Assembly (NCBI GenBank): GCA_040882465.1
Contig: JBBEBG010000035.1
Coordinates: 1-64,000 of the forward strand
Length of the DNA: 64,000 nucleotides
DNA from: Gemmatimonadota bacterium
GTDB taxonomy: Bacteria > Gemmatimonadota > Gemmatimonadetes > Longimicrobiales > Gaopeijiaceae
Direction of reading: 5' to 3'
This document shows positions 1 to 8,302 of the stretch, piece by piece. The notes beneath the pieces are model-generated. The model saw only the letters and a program-made list of their open reading frames with translations, ran no database searches and was not told where the DNA came from. How positions within the stretch are numbered: position 1 is the first letter of the stretch; the number at the start of each line of letters is the position of its first letter. The position numbers were made by a program, and so were the translations under genes.

Positions 1-824
1 CGCCGGCTCTCCAGGAATTCGCCGAGATTCCCCTCCGGAAGGACTCGGTTGACGATGACACCGGTGACGGGAATCTGCGCCGCCGTAAGAGCCTGATAAG
101 CTCGGTATCCTTCTAGGATCGCCAGCTTCTCCGGAATCACGACCAGGACAAAGGCGCAGCGGCTCGCGTCCTGTAAGATTCGGCGAGCCCTCGAAAACCG
201 GTTCCTGCGGGCGTCCAGAATCTTGCGGATCCGTTGCGCGCGGGGGTCGGCGCCGCCTCCCTCCTCCTCGTCCATCGTCATTCCTCGCAGACTCTCGCGA
301 AAGCTCTCCGCCTTCTCCCTTCGCTTGAGAAGTCCCTCCATCCAGGCCGTCATGACTTCCGGCAAGGAGAGGAGGCGAAGGGTGGAGCCCGTCGGCGCCG
401 TGTCGAAGACGATCCGATCGTACGATTCCGACGACTCGAGCAGGATCCGGCTCATGCGTTCGAGGAGCGCGGCCTCCTGGGCGCCAGGGGCCATGCGCGT
501 GAGCTCGATCTGGCTGTCGATATCCTTGTACATTTCCGGCCGCACTAGCTCCCGGAGATTCTGGCGCACGGAGTCGAGGTAGTGGTCCACCTCGTCGTCC
601 GGATCGATCTCGAGTGCGTCGAGGCCGGGCACGATCTCCGTCCCCGGGTCCCCGATCGTCCGGTCGAAGAGGTCGCCGAGATTGTGCGCGGGGTCGGTGG
701 AGACGAGGAGAGTGCGTTTTCCCGATTCGGCGAACGCCAGTGCCAGTGCGGAGGCCGTGGTCGTCTTACCGACTCCACCTTTTCCTCCGACAAAAACGAT
801 CGGCCGGTCCGCGAACGCGAGCAT
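1..824 (-). CDS. ArsA/Get3-family ATPase, partial (C-terminus beyond left edge)
   Basis: P-loop ATPase of the ArsA/GET3 branch of the SIMIBI class. Family members use ATP-driven dimer switching for metalloid export or for handling tail-anchored membrane proteins. Starting at the ATG at 824, residues about 8-22 give the deviant Walker A GGKGGVGKTT, then STDPAHNLGD (switch I region) and, further on, DTAPTGSTLRLL (switch II/A-loop region). Those three signatures in that order are diagnostic. No CxxC pair is visible in the about 274 residues present, but the C-terminus lies outside the window. The gene begins 4 nt after the stop of the small Cys-Cys-ending protein at 829-1101, so the two are very likely translationally coupled. 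Family assignment is firm; whether the substrate is arsenite, a membrane protein or something else cannot be read from the sequence. Confidence 0.9.
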   Translation of the reverse strand, partial: MLAFADRPIVFVGGKGGVGKTTTASALALAFAESGKRTLLVSTDPAHNLGDLFDRTIGDPGTEIVPGLDALEIDPDDEVDHYLDSVRQNLRELVRPEMYKDIDSQIELTRMAPGAQEAALLERMSRILLESSESYDRIVFDTAPTGSTLRLLSLPEVMTAWMEGLLKRREKAESFRESLRGMTMDEEEGGGADPRAQRIRKILDARRNRFSRARRILQDASRCAFVLVVIPEKLAILEGYRAYQALTAAQIPVTGVIVNRVLPEGNLGEFLESR

Positions 825-828
825 CAGC

Positions 829-1101
829 TCAGCAACAGGCGATGTGGCTGAGAGGCGAGTGATCCATGCCCATGCGCCGGTGCCAATCGTGGAACCTCTC
901 CTGGAGGATGGGGAGCATCTCGAGCATGTAATAGGTGGCGGGATTCGGGATTCCCACCACCTCGGAATAAACGAGGAGCATGAAGAGGTCGTCCTCGTCC
1001 CTCGCCGCGCGGGAGAGAGTGCTGCGGTAAGGTGCGACGTAGAACTCGCGAAGGAGCTCGGCGATTTCCTTGATCCGTGACTTCGCGTCGTCATCCGGCA
1101 C
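829..1101 (-). CDS. Small protein ending in Cys-Cys (resembles the 'cory-CC-star' family)
   Basis: A 90-residue acidic, helical protein with no signal peptide or membrane segment. The reading frame can be extended upstream to 1188, but the GTG at 1101 is preceded at ideal distance by a perfect AAGGAGG, so I chose that start. Near the C-terminus it has PNPATYYMLEMLP and FHDWHRRMGMDHSP, and it finishes ACC immediately before the stop. From memory this matches a small family named in NCBI after its terminal Cys-Cys-stop; I cannot run the search. The exposed terminal Cys pair suggests metal binding, a thiol relay or lipidation, all inference. The stop lies 4 nt before the ArsA-type ATPase start, which implies a joint function. 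Confidence 0.75.
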   Translation of the reverse strand: MPDDDAKSRIKEIAELLREFYVAPYRSTLSRAARDEDDLFMLLVYSEVVGIPNPATYYMLEMLPILQERFHDWHRRMGMDHSPLSHIACC

Positions 1102-1184
1102 GGCGGCCTCCTTCGCTCGCGCTCCGGTCCTGGAAGCGGCGAAACCCGCGCCGCCCCCAGGACCGGGCCTTCTGGAATCTGGCC

Positions 1185-2888
1185 TCAAACTCCGGAATCG
1201 AAGACTTCGGCCGCCTTCCGGTCCAGCCCTTCCTTACGCGCCCGGGCAAGGGCGCCCAGCGCCTCGAGTGCGACCCAGATCGCAGCGCCCAGGATGATCA
1301 GGTCTACCCCGACGAGGAAATAATTGCCCTGGTCGTAAAACTTTCTGAGCTGGAAGATGAGGGCCCAGATCGTCATAACGAGGAGGAAGGAGAGGGGGGC
1401 GAGGGTATAGATGACCGGCCGGCCCAGCTTCATGAGAAGCGTCGAGAGCACGAGAAGGGTCAGGGCCCCGAGCAGCTGATTGGTCGTTCCAAAGAGTGGC
1501 CAGATGATGCGACCGCCGGAACCGCCACCTTCTCCGACCCCGAACGCGAGCCCCACGCAGCAGAGTACGACGACGAGTGTCGAGAGGTAGCGCCCGGTGA
1601 GAAACTTGAGGCCGTAGATCTGGCCCCACTCCTGCACGATATAGCGCTGGAGTCGCACTCCCGCATCCATCGTCGTGGCGGCGAAGAGGATGGCCATGAC
1701 CGCGAGGAGCGTTCCCGCGAAGCCCGCGGGCAGCCCGAGTCCTTGGGCCACGAGGGCGCCGCCGCCCTGCACCCAGCCGTTCATGCCGCCGCCGATGGAG
1801 CCGGACGAATAAAACGCCGTCCAGTCCGCCGTCGTGGCGAATCCCGCTGTGCACGCGATGATCGAGGCGAGCGCCAGGATCCCCTCGCCGGTGGAGCCGA
1901 GATATCCCACGAAGCGGGCATCCGTCTCCTTGTTTAGCTGCTTGGACGTCGTGCCCGAAGCGACGAGACCGTGGAATCCGGAGATGGCCCCGCAGGCGAT
2001 CGTCACGAAGAGGAGAGGGATCAGGGGGTCGGTACCCGCCGGCGGGTTCGGGTTGATGGCGGGTGCGACGATGGTCGGATTCGCGATGAGGACGGCGGTG
2101 TACAGCACGGCGAGGCCGACAAAGAGCTGAATCCCGTTGATGTAGTCCCTCGGTTGCAGGAGGAGCCAGACCGGGAGAATCGATGCGATGGCCGCGTAGA
2201 TGAAGAGGATCATCACCCATTGTTCCTCGGGTCCGTAACCGAGGATCTGGGCCGGAAGCTCGAGGGGAATCGCGTCCCCCACAAACATCGTCCCGTACAG
2301 AACGATCACGCCGATGGCGGTGACCCACACGAGCGAAAGACCCTTCCTGTAGATTCCCCATCCGATCGCCATGGCCACGGGGAGCACGGCCCAGACCGGG
2401 ATGACGCTGCTCGGCGTGCTGACGAAAAGCTCCCCGATGATGATCGCGAAAGTGGCGTTCACCATCAGGAGGAGGAGGAAGATCACGATCATGAAGACGT
2501 TGCGGGCGCGTTTTCCGACGATCGTCTCGGTGAGGGCGCCGATGGACTGTCCCTTGTGGCGCACGCTCGCCCAGAGCGCTCCGAAATCGTGGATCCCCGC
2601 GAAAAAGACCGTTCCGAGGGTGACCCAGAGGAAGGCCGGAAGCCAACCCCAGATCACGGCGATGGCGGGTCCGAGAATGGGAGCGGCGCCGGCCACGGCA
2701 GCGAAGTGGTGCCCCCAGAGCACGAACCGGTTGGTCGGGACGAAGTCTATGCCGTCTTCGAGCTCGTGCGCCGGCGTCACAAAGTCCTCGGAGAGCCGGT
2801 ACAGCTTCTCCGCGATGAACTTCGAGTAGAACCGATAACCGAGAGCGAAGGCGCCGAGACCGATGGCGGCCAGCAAGATCGCGTTCAT
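1185..2888 (-). CDS. cstA: Carbon starvation protein CstA family transporter
   Basis: A 567-residue polytopic inner-membrane protein of the CstA family, which imports peptides or pyruvate during carbon limitation. The N-terminus (NAILLAAIGLGAFALGYRFYS) is a membrane helix followed by the family hallmark FVPTNRFVLWGHHFAAVAGAAP and PILGPAIAVIWGW. Central and C-terminal hydrophobic helices continue to about residue 540, with the family segment GLVASGTTSKQLNKETDARFVGYLGS in between. It is shorter than the about 700-residue E. coli protein but of the usual length for many other phyla. A GGAG lies about 10 nt before the ATG. It is downstream of the thr operon on the same strand, separated by 87 bp. 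I see no carbon-starvation regulator site. Confidence 0.93.
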   Translation of the reverse strand: MNAILLAAIGLGAFALGYRFYSKFIAEKLYRLSEDFVTPAHELEDGIDFVPTNRFVLWGHHFAAVAGAAPILGPAIAVIWGWLPAFLWVTLGTVFFAGIHDFGALWASVRHKGQSIGALTETIVGKRARNVFMIVIFLLLLMVNATFAIIIGELFVSTPSSVIPVWAVLPVAMAIGWGIYRKGLSLVWVTAIGVIVLYGTMFVGDAIPLELPAQILGYGPEEQWVMILFIYAAIASILPVWLLLQPRDYINGIQLFVGLAVLYTAVLIANPTIVAPAINPNPPAGTDPLIPLLFVTIACGAISGFHGLVASGTTSKQLNKETDARFVGYLGSTGEGILALASIIACTAGFATTADWTAFYSSGSIGGGMNGWVQGGGALVAQGLGLPAGFAGTLLAVMAILFAATTMDAGVRLQRYIVQEWGQIYGLKFLTGRYLSTLVVVLCCVGLAFGVGEGGGSGGRIIWPLFGTTNQLLGALTLLVLSTLLMKLGRPVIYTLAPLSFLLVMTIWALIFQLRKFYDQGNYFLVGVDLIILGAAIWVALEALGALARARKEGLDRKAAEVFDSGV

Positions 2889-2975
2889 CCGCGGGCACTC
2901 CTCATGGTCGATCCCCTCGTATTAAGGTTGAACCACCGGTTACAAAGCCCCGCTAACTTCGGCGCGGACTGGCGA

Positions 2976-4328
2976 TCAGGCAATAGCGTTCGCAGCGTTC
3001 CTGACGAGGGTGCGGAGTTGGTCGGGATCCGGACCGAGCCGGACGGTGGCCTCTTCCCCTTTGCGGATCGCCGCGATTGCTTCGGAAGAGGTGCCTTCCC
3101 CCTCCCAATCGCCGCGCGCGGGGGGCGCCTGGCCGGTGGCCCGCAACACGGTTTCGGGGAACTTGGCGGGATCGGCCGTAGAGAGGATGAGTCCCGGTAC
3201 GGCGCCGCGCCCCTGGCGTACTTCCTCCAGCCCGAGGTATCCCACGGCGGTGTGGGGATCCATGAGGTAATTCCGCTCCTGGTGGACCCGACCCATCGCC
3301 TCGAGGACCTCCGCGTCGTCGTGCCGGGTCGGAGTGATCCGCTCACGGAGCGCGGGGATGTCCCGCTCGTAAATCGTGAGGATCCGCTCGAGGTTGCTCG
3401 GGCGCGCCACATCCATGGCGCTCGACAGCGTTTCGAGGGAAGGCCCTTCCGGGAGGCGGCCGGCCTCGAGGTAACGCCGCATCGCGTCGTTCGCGTTGCT
3501 CGCGGCCACGAAGTGCGAGATCGGGATCCCGATCGACTCCGCGATGATTCCGGCGGTGAGGTTGCCGAGATTCCCCGAGGGAACGCTCACGACCAGATTT
3601 TCGCGTTCCGCGTCGGGGAGAGATGCCCACCCGTACGCGTAATAAAAGGACTGAGGGATCAGGCGTCCCACGTTCACGGAGTTCGCGGATGTGAGCGTTC
3701 CCGGGAATCCCTTCCCCGGATCCGCGAGGACTTCCTTGACCATCCTCTGGCAATCGTCGAAGGAACCCTCCACTTCGACCGGGATCACCGAGCCGGAGCT
3801 CGCGGGGGCCTGGATCTGGCGGCGCTGGACGTCGCTGATGCGATTCCGGGGAAAAAGGACGACCGCCTTCACGCCCTCGAGGCCTCGGACGGCCTCGGCG
3901 ACGGCTCCGCCGGTGTCTCCGGAAGTCGCCACGAGGATCAATACCGGACCCTCGTCCACCTTCCGCAGGTGCGGGAGGAGTCGGGCGAGAAAGCGGGCCC
4001 CGAAGTCCTTGAACGACCCGGTCGGGCCGTGGAAGAGCTCGAGGATCCAGGTGCGCTCTCCCACGGGAACCACGGGAACGGGGAAGTCGAAGGCGCCGCG
4101 CACGATCTCCCGAACCACATCGCTCCCCAGCATCGGCTCGAGGAGGAGGAGGGCAATCCGCTCCGCGACTTCGGGGAAGGGAAGGCCGACCAGCGCGTCG
4201 CGCTCGCGCGACGACAGCCGAGGAAGGGATACGGGAAGGTAGAGCGCCCCACTCGGGGAAGGGTCTTCGAGCACCGCGTGGCGGAGCGAGACTTCCTCGA
4301 AGGGCGGCCGGGTCGAAACGAGTCGCAT
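2976..4328 (-). CDS. thrC: Threonine synthase
   Basis: PLP-dependent enzyme converting O-phosphohomoserine to threonine, the last step of the pathway; 450 residues from the ATG at 4328. The N-terminal part (STRPPFEEVSLRHAVLEDPS) is typical of the E. coli-type enzyme. The PLP lysine lies in HGPTGSFKDFGARF and the phosphate-binding loop is ATSGDTGGAV, with SVPSGNLGNLTAG later. Longer upstream starts to 4538 would run through thrB and add a basic, low-complexity tail, so I rejected them. The start lies 13 nt after the thrB stop. It is the third gene of thrA-thrB-thrC, controlled by the leader attenuator at 7914-8123. Confidence 0.95.
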   Translation of the reverse strand: MRLVSTRPPFEEVSLRHAVLEDPSPSGALYLPVSLPRLSSRERDALVGLPFPEVAERIALLLLEPMLGSDVVREIVRGAFDFPVPVVPVGERTWILELFHGPTGSFKDFGARFLARLLPHLRKVDEGPVLILVATSGDTGGAVAEAVRGLEGVKAVVLFPRNRISDVQRRQIQAPASSGSVIPVEVEGSFDDCQRMVKEVLADPGKGFPGTLTSANSVNVGRLIPQSFYYAYGWASLPDAERENLVVSVPSGNLGNLTAGIIAESIGIPISHFVAASNANDAMRRYLEAGRLPEGPSLETLSSAMDVARPSNLERILTIYERDIPALRERITPTRHDDAEVLEAMGRVHQERNYLMDPHTAVGYLGLEEVRQGRGAVPGLILSTADPAKFPETVLRATGQAPPARGDWEGEGTSSEAIAAIRKGEEATVRLGPDPDQLRTLVRNAANAIA

Positions 4329-4341
4329 CACCGTCGGGTCG

Positions 4342-5304
4342 TCAGCTGTCGGCGGCGCGATCATGGACGATGCGGGCACCGCGCGGCGAGACTGGAGAGA
4401 GGAAGAGCCGCGCTTCAACATCCGAAGCCTTCGCGAAGGCTTCGCGCATCGCCGCGCCGACGCGTTCGGCGCTTTCGGGAGTGCGGCAGAGGGACATGAT
4501 CGAAGGGCCCGCCCCCGAGATTCCGCATCCGACGGCACCCGCCCGGAGCGCCGCTGCCCGCACCGCGGCGAATCCGGGGATCCGGTGCGCCCGGTGCGGC
4601 TCCGCGATTCGATCCTCGAGGGAGTCGGCGACGAGTTCCCAGTCTCCGCTGTGCAGCCCCTGCACGAACGCGGACGTGTTCCCCCACTGGATGACCGCCG
4701 CGCTCAGCGGAACCGCGCTTCCGATCGCTACGCGCCCTTCGCGGGTGCTCATCTCGACGTTGGGATGGAGGAGCGCGACCGAGAGGCCGTGAGGAATGGG
4801 AAGCCTGACGACCGGCCGGACACGCGAAGGGCGGACCAGAAGTAGGCCGCCGAGGAGGGCAGGGGCGATGTTGTCGAGGTGCGCGCCGCCCGCCGCCATC
4901 CCTTCTCCAGCCAAGGCACACTCGAGAAGAGTCTCCGGTGACGAACGGGTGTCGAGGAGCGCGTCCGCTGCGAAGACGCCGGCCACCGAGCTCGCAGCGC
5001 TTCCCCCCATCCCGCCGGAGAGGGGAAGGCCCTTCTCCAGAACGATCTCGATTCCCTCTTTGCGTCCGGTCGCCTGAAGGAGCGCCTGGATGGCGACGGT
5101 GGCAGAGTTCTTGTCGGCCTCGGTGGGAAGGCGGCCTCCATCTCCCTCGATCCTGGTGATCCTCACTCCCGGGGATGCGCTGAGCCGGGCGCGCACGAGG
5201 TCACCCGGGGATTCGAGCGCGAGCCCGAAAGTGTCGAAGCCGCAGATGACGTTTCCGACGGTGGCCGGAGCGAAGGCCGCGACCTCCCGCTCAGGTGGCA
5301 TCAA
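4342..5304 (-). CDS. thrB: Homoserine kinase
   Basis: GHMP-family kinase phosphorylating homoserine with ATP; 320 residues, slightly longer than the E. coli enzyme. The N-terminus carries FAPATVGNVICGFDTFGLAL, the GHMP phosphate-binding loop is PLSGGMGGSAASSVAG, and the C-terminal region contains GCGISGAGPSIMSL, the third GHMP motif. The ATG overlaps the 3' end of thrA by 14 bp and the stop is 13 nt before thrC, so translation is probably coupled through the operon. The initial Met-Met leaves the exact start uncertain by one codon. Confidence 0.95.
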   Translation of the reverse strand: MMPPEREVAAFAPATVGNVICGFDTFGLALESPGDLVRARLSASPGVRITRIEGDGGRLPTEADKNSATVAIQALLQATGRKEGIEIVLEKGLPLSGGMGGSAASSVAGVFAADALLDTRSSPETLLECALAGEGMAAGGAHLDNIAPALLGGLLLVRPSRVRPVVRLPIPHGLSVALLHPNVEMSTREGRVAIGSAVPLSAAVIQWGNTSAFVQGLHSGDWELVADSLEDRIAEPHRAHRIPGFAAVRAAALRAGAVGCGISGAGPSIMSLCRTPESAERVGAAMREAFAKASDVEARLFLSPVSPRGARIVHDRAADS

Positions 5305-7852
5305 CGGGCTTCCGGAGGCCGTGGGTCACACGTTCGGAAGCGGCCAGGAGATCCGACATGAGCCCAGCGGCCGTGACGTTCGGTCCCGCGCCCGGACCCT
5401 GAATGAGCATGGGGTGGCGCGAGTAACGCATGGATCGGATCTCGAGGACGTTTTCCGTTCCGCGAATCCGCGCGGCCGGCCGGTCGAGGGGGACCTCGAC
5501 CATGCGGATTTCCGCGCCGTTCGCGTCCACTCGCCCCACGGTCGCGAGGCGGCATCCTTTTTCCGTGGCCGCGCGGCTGCGTTCGGCGATTTCGGCATCG
5601 AGCGCGGGGAGCCCCGCCATGAAGGCCTCGACCGACTCCGCCGCGAGGAGCTCCGCGGGCAGGATCGGCTCGACGCGGACGTCTTCCGGTTCGAGCTCCC
5701 AGCCGGCGGTCCTCGCCAGAATCACGAGCTTTCGGAGCACGTCCATGAGCCCCAAGTCTTCCCTGGGATCGGGTTCGGAGATCCCGCGCTCCTTGGCCTC
5801 TTTCACCGCCTCGCTGAAGGGCCGGCCGCGGGCCACCTCATCGAAGAGGAAGGTGAGCGTGCCGGAGAGGACGCCCTCCATGACCTCGATGCGGTCTCCG
5901 CTTCGCCGCTGTTCGGCGACGGTGCGTATGATCGGGAGGCCCGCGCCCACCGTCGTTTCGTAATGGATCCCTCCACCCCCCGCGGCGGCGCGGAAAATCG
6001 CGCGGTACTCTTCGATCGAGCGGGAGAGCGCGATCTTATTCGCGGTCACGACCGCGGCGCCGGAGCGGAGAAACTCCTGATACCGGCTCGCGACATCCGC
6101 GCTGGCGGTACAGTCCACGATCACGAGGGGATCGCCGGTCACGACCGACTCGACCACGTTTTTCGACGTGTGTTTCCCTTCGGCGAGGAGCTCGCGCCAG
6201 CGCCCCGGATCGAGTCCTTCGAGGTCCACCACCGCCCGCCCGCTCTGCGAGATGCCGACGAGGACCGGAAGAAGGCCGTGGGGAGCGAGCGCCTCCTTTC
6301 CGTGGTCCCGCAGCTGTTCGAGCAGCGCCCCTCCGACGCTCCCCACGCCCAGAACGACGATTCGCACCGGGTGCGGCTCCCCGGGGGGGGCGAAAAAGGC
6401 GCGATGCACGGCGCGGAGCGCGGGTCCTTCCTGTTCCGCGGCGACCACCCAGGAGATGTTCCGTTCCGAAGAGCCCTGCGCGACGGCATGCACGTTGACC
6501 TTGGCCGCCCCGAGGGTCGAAAAGAGCCTTCCGGCGATCCCCGGCGTGTCGCGCATTCCCTCTCCCACGATCGCCAGGATCGAACAACGCTCCTCGACGA
6601 AGGGGTCGCGGAGGAGCCCCGCGACCCGCTCGCGTCGGAACTCCGCCTGGATCGCGGCCAGGGCCTTCGAGAGGCGGCTCCGGGCAACGGCGAACGAAAC
6701 GGTGTGTGCGCTCGAATCCTGGGTGAAGAGGAGGGAATCCACCTCCGCCTGGCCCAGCGCCCGGAAGAGCCGCTCGCACGCTTCGACGACTCCCACCTGT
6801 TCGACCCCCTCCAGCCGGATCAGCGCCACGTCGCGAATCGCGGACATTCCCCGGACCGGTCGGTACGGGTCGGCCGGGAGGCGGCCCACCACGAGCGTAC
6901 CGGGGAGGGTGGGATCCAGCGTGCTCCGAATGCGGAGCGGGATCCCCGCCTTTCGAGCGGGTTCGACGGCGGGTGCGCACATGACTTTGGCCCCGAAGTG
7001 GGCCAGCTCGAGCAACTCTTCGTAACCGATCTCGCGGACGGGGGTGGCGTCCGGCACGCTCCGCGGGTCGGCCGTGAGCACGCCGTCCACATCGGTCCAG
7101 ATCTCGATTCCTTCCGCGGCGAGGGCGGAGCCGAGAAGGGTCGCGGTGTAATCCGAAGCGCCGCGGCCGAGCGTGGTTGTTTCGCCCTCGGGGGTCGCCC
7201 CGATGAAGCCGGTCACGACGGGCACTCCCACCGAACCGGGTAGGTGTGCGCGGATCAATGCGTTCGAAGCATCGAGGTCTACGCGGGCGGAGCCGAACCG
7301 GGCGTCGGTGCGGATGAGTTGGCGCGCGTCCACCGAACGGGAGGGCGTACCGCGCGCTCGCAAAGCCGCCGCGACCAGGATCGAGGAGAGGATCTCGCCG
7401 AAGGAGAGCATCCGGTCCCGGGTCCGCGGACTGCACTCCCCGAGGAGCTGCGCGCCCCGAGCTAGCTTCCGGAGTTCCTCGAAGGCTTCCCTGATCGTCT
7501 TTTGGAGCGCGGCGAGCTCCTCCGGTAGGGCGACCCCTTTCAGGATGCCCAGGTGGCGCTCCTCGAGCTTCCGCAGGCGGTCTTCGTAACCCCCGTTTCC
7601 CCGTCCCGCGAGATCGGCGGCGGCGTCGAGCTCGTTTGTCGTCCCCCCCACCGCTGAGACCACGACGATCGGGGTCACCTCCTTCCGCGCTTCTTCCACC
7701 AGCCCCGCCACGGCGCGAATCCGATCCGCGTCGGCGACCGAGCTTCCGCCGAATTTGAGGACCCGGACGCCGCGGCCTCCCGTGGGCACGGGCGCGCGCG
7801 CCGGCGATCCCTCGGGGGGATGGATCGGCTTCGGCGGGGCTTCCTGTTTCAC
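5291..7852 (-). CDS. thrA: Bifunctional aspartokinase / homoserine dehydrogenase
   Basis: An 853-residue fusion catalysing the first and third steps from aspartate to threonine. After a 29-residue Pro/Ala-rich extension, the aspartokinase domain starts at VLKFGGSSVADADRI and includes RGASDYTATLLGSAL and WTDVDGVLTADPR (to about residue 300). Two ACT-type regulatory segments follow (about 330-480), where threonine would inhibit. The homoserine dehydrogenase part begins at VVLGVGSVGGALLEQL, with DCTASADV, VTANKIAL, ETTVGAGLPI and EPDPREDLGLMDVLRKL. The start is a GTG at 7852 with a weak purine stretch; no better start is in frame. First structural gene of the thr operon, 61 nt downstream of the leader terminator. 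All key nucleotide-binding motifs are present. Confidence 0.96.
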   Translation of the reverse strand: MKQEAPPKPIHPPEGSPARAPVPTGGRGVRVLKFGGSSVADADRIRAVAGLVEEARKEVTPIVVVSAVGGTTNELDAAADLAGRGNGGYEDRLRKLEERHLGILKGVALPEELAALQKTIREAFEELRKLARGAQLLGECSPRTRDRMLSFGEILSSILVAAALRARGTPSRSVDARQLIRTDARFGSARVDLDASNALIRAHLPGSVGVPVVTGFIGATPEGETTTLGRGASDYTATLLGSALAAEGIEIWTDVDGVLTADPRSVPDATPVREIGYEELLELAHFGAKVMCAPAVEPARKAGIPLRIRSTLDPTLPGTLVVGRLPADPYRPVRGMSAIRDVALIRLEGVEQVGVVEACERLFRALGQAEVDSLLFTQDSSAHTVSFAVARSRLSKALAAIQAEFRRERVAGLLRDPFVEERCSILAIVGEGMRDTPGIAGRLFSTLGAAKVNVHAVAQGSSERNISWVVAAEQEGPALRAVHRAFFAPPGEPHPVRIVVLGVGSVGGALLEQLRDHGKEALAPHGLLPVLVGISQSGRAVVDLEGLDPGRWRELLAEGKHTSKNVVESVVTGDPLVIVDCTASADVASRYQEFLRSGAAVVTANKIALSRSIEEYRAIFRAAAGGGGIHYETTVGAGLPIIRTVAEQRRSGDRIEVMEGVLSGTLTFLFDEVARGRPFSEAVKEAKERGISEPDPREDLGLMDVLRKLVILARTAGWELEPEDVRVEPILPAELLAAESVEAFMAGLPALDAEIAERSRAATEKGCRLATVGRVDANGAEIRMVEVPLDRPAARIRGTENVLEIRSMRYSRHPMLIQGPGAGPNVTAAGLMSDLLAASERVTHGLRKPVDAT

Positions 7853-7913
7853 GTCGCTCTCTTGGTTCTGGCGTGCATCGCGGCATTCGCTCGATTCGGG
7901 AACGCGGCTCCGG

Positions 7914-7950
7914 AAAAAAAAACGACCCCGACCTTCGAGAGGGCCGGGGT
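7914..7950 (-). terminator. Intrinsic terminator of the thr operon attenuator
   Basis: On the minus strand a 9-bp GC-rich stem (7942-7950 with 7925-7933, one G-U pair, loop about 8 nt) is followed within 2 nt by nine consecutive T residues (7922-7914). It sits between the leader peptide stop (7988) and thrA (7852), where a transcription attenuator is expected. The segment at 8005-8011 (minus strand GGCCGGG) is a perfect complement of CCCGGCC in the upstream arm of the stem. It can therefore act as an antiterminator when a ribosome stalls on the Thr codons. Confidence 0.85.
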
Positions 7951-7987
7951 GGGGCGTCGGGTTCCGATTCGAGGGACGAAACTCAGA

Positions 7988-8095
7988 TCAAACTCGGGCG
8001 CCTTCCCGGCCGGTCCTCCGGGTCGTGGAGGTCGTCGGACGGCACGTCGTCGTCTCGAGTCGGATCGAGCTTCCCTGGGCAGTCATAGTGGACAT
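7988..8095 (-). CDS. thrL: Threonine operon leader peptide (attenuator)
   Basis: A 35-codon ORF starting at the ATG at 8095 and ending TGA at 7988. Ten of its 35 residues are Thr, clustered as TTT (residues 15-17), TTSTT (21-25) and T28. It lies 38 nt upstream of a strong intrinsic terminator and precedes thrA. The regulatory logic is classical: when charged tRNA-Thr is scarce the ribosome stalls on the Thr codons and an antiterminator forms; when plentiful it reaches the stop, covers 8005-8011 and the terminator forms. The start is ambiguous. ATG 8095 has GAGG six nt upstream, whereas ATG 8086 (32 residues, nine Thr) would be the very 5' end of a transcript from the promoter at 8094-8123. 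Only the leader role is claimed; the peptide itself probably has none. Confidence 0.85.
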   Translation of the reverse strand: MSTMTAQGSSIRLETTTCRPTTSTTRRTGREGARV

Positions 8096-8123
8096 TAATC
8101 GCCTCGGTTCTGGTGGGTGTCAA
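8094..8123 (-). promoter_or_regulatory. Probable promoter of the thr operon
   Basis: A consensus -35 TTGACA (8123-8118) is followed after 18 bp by ATTAAT (8099-8094, four of six matches to the -10 consensus). Counting 7 nt downstream puts the transcript start at or next to the A of the ATG at 8086, so the leader peptide may be translated from a leaderless mRNA. If an upstream promoter is used instead, ATG 8095 with its GAGG would serve. I see no other promoter in 8124-8300. Confidence 0.6.
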
Positions 8124-8302
8124 GGGCTTCGGGCCCCTTCCAAGGGCAGGGACCCGGGTGTACCGCGGCTTGATCCGGGAAGGCCGCAGGGCCAACTTCC
8201 TCCCCTCGGCGACGGAGTCCGCATGGGCCCGCGTGGGCCTTCTTCGCGCCACCCCTCACCCTTCTCTTGCGACCTGTTAGGTCCCGCCCTACGGCAGGCA
8301 CG

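Noticed and set aside
1971-4499. Very long plus-strand open frame (842 codons) antisense to cstA and thrC
   Set aside because: Low-complexity Arg/Gly/Asp/Glu-rich translation typical of GC-rich antisense frames; the minus-strand genes carry clear family motifs.
5090-7243. 717-codon plus-strand frame over thrA
   Set aside because: Antisense shadow of a fully recognisable aspartokinase-homoserine dehydrogenase; no motif, no ribosome-binding site.
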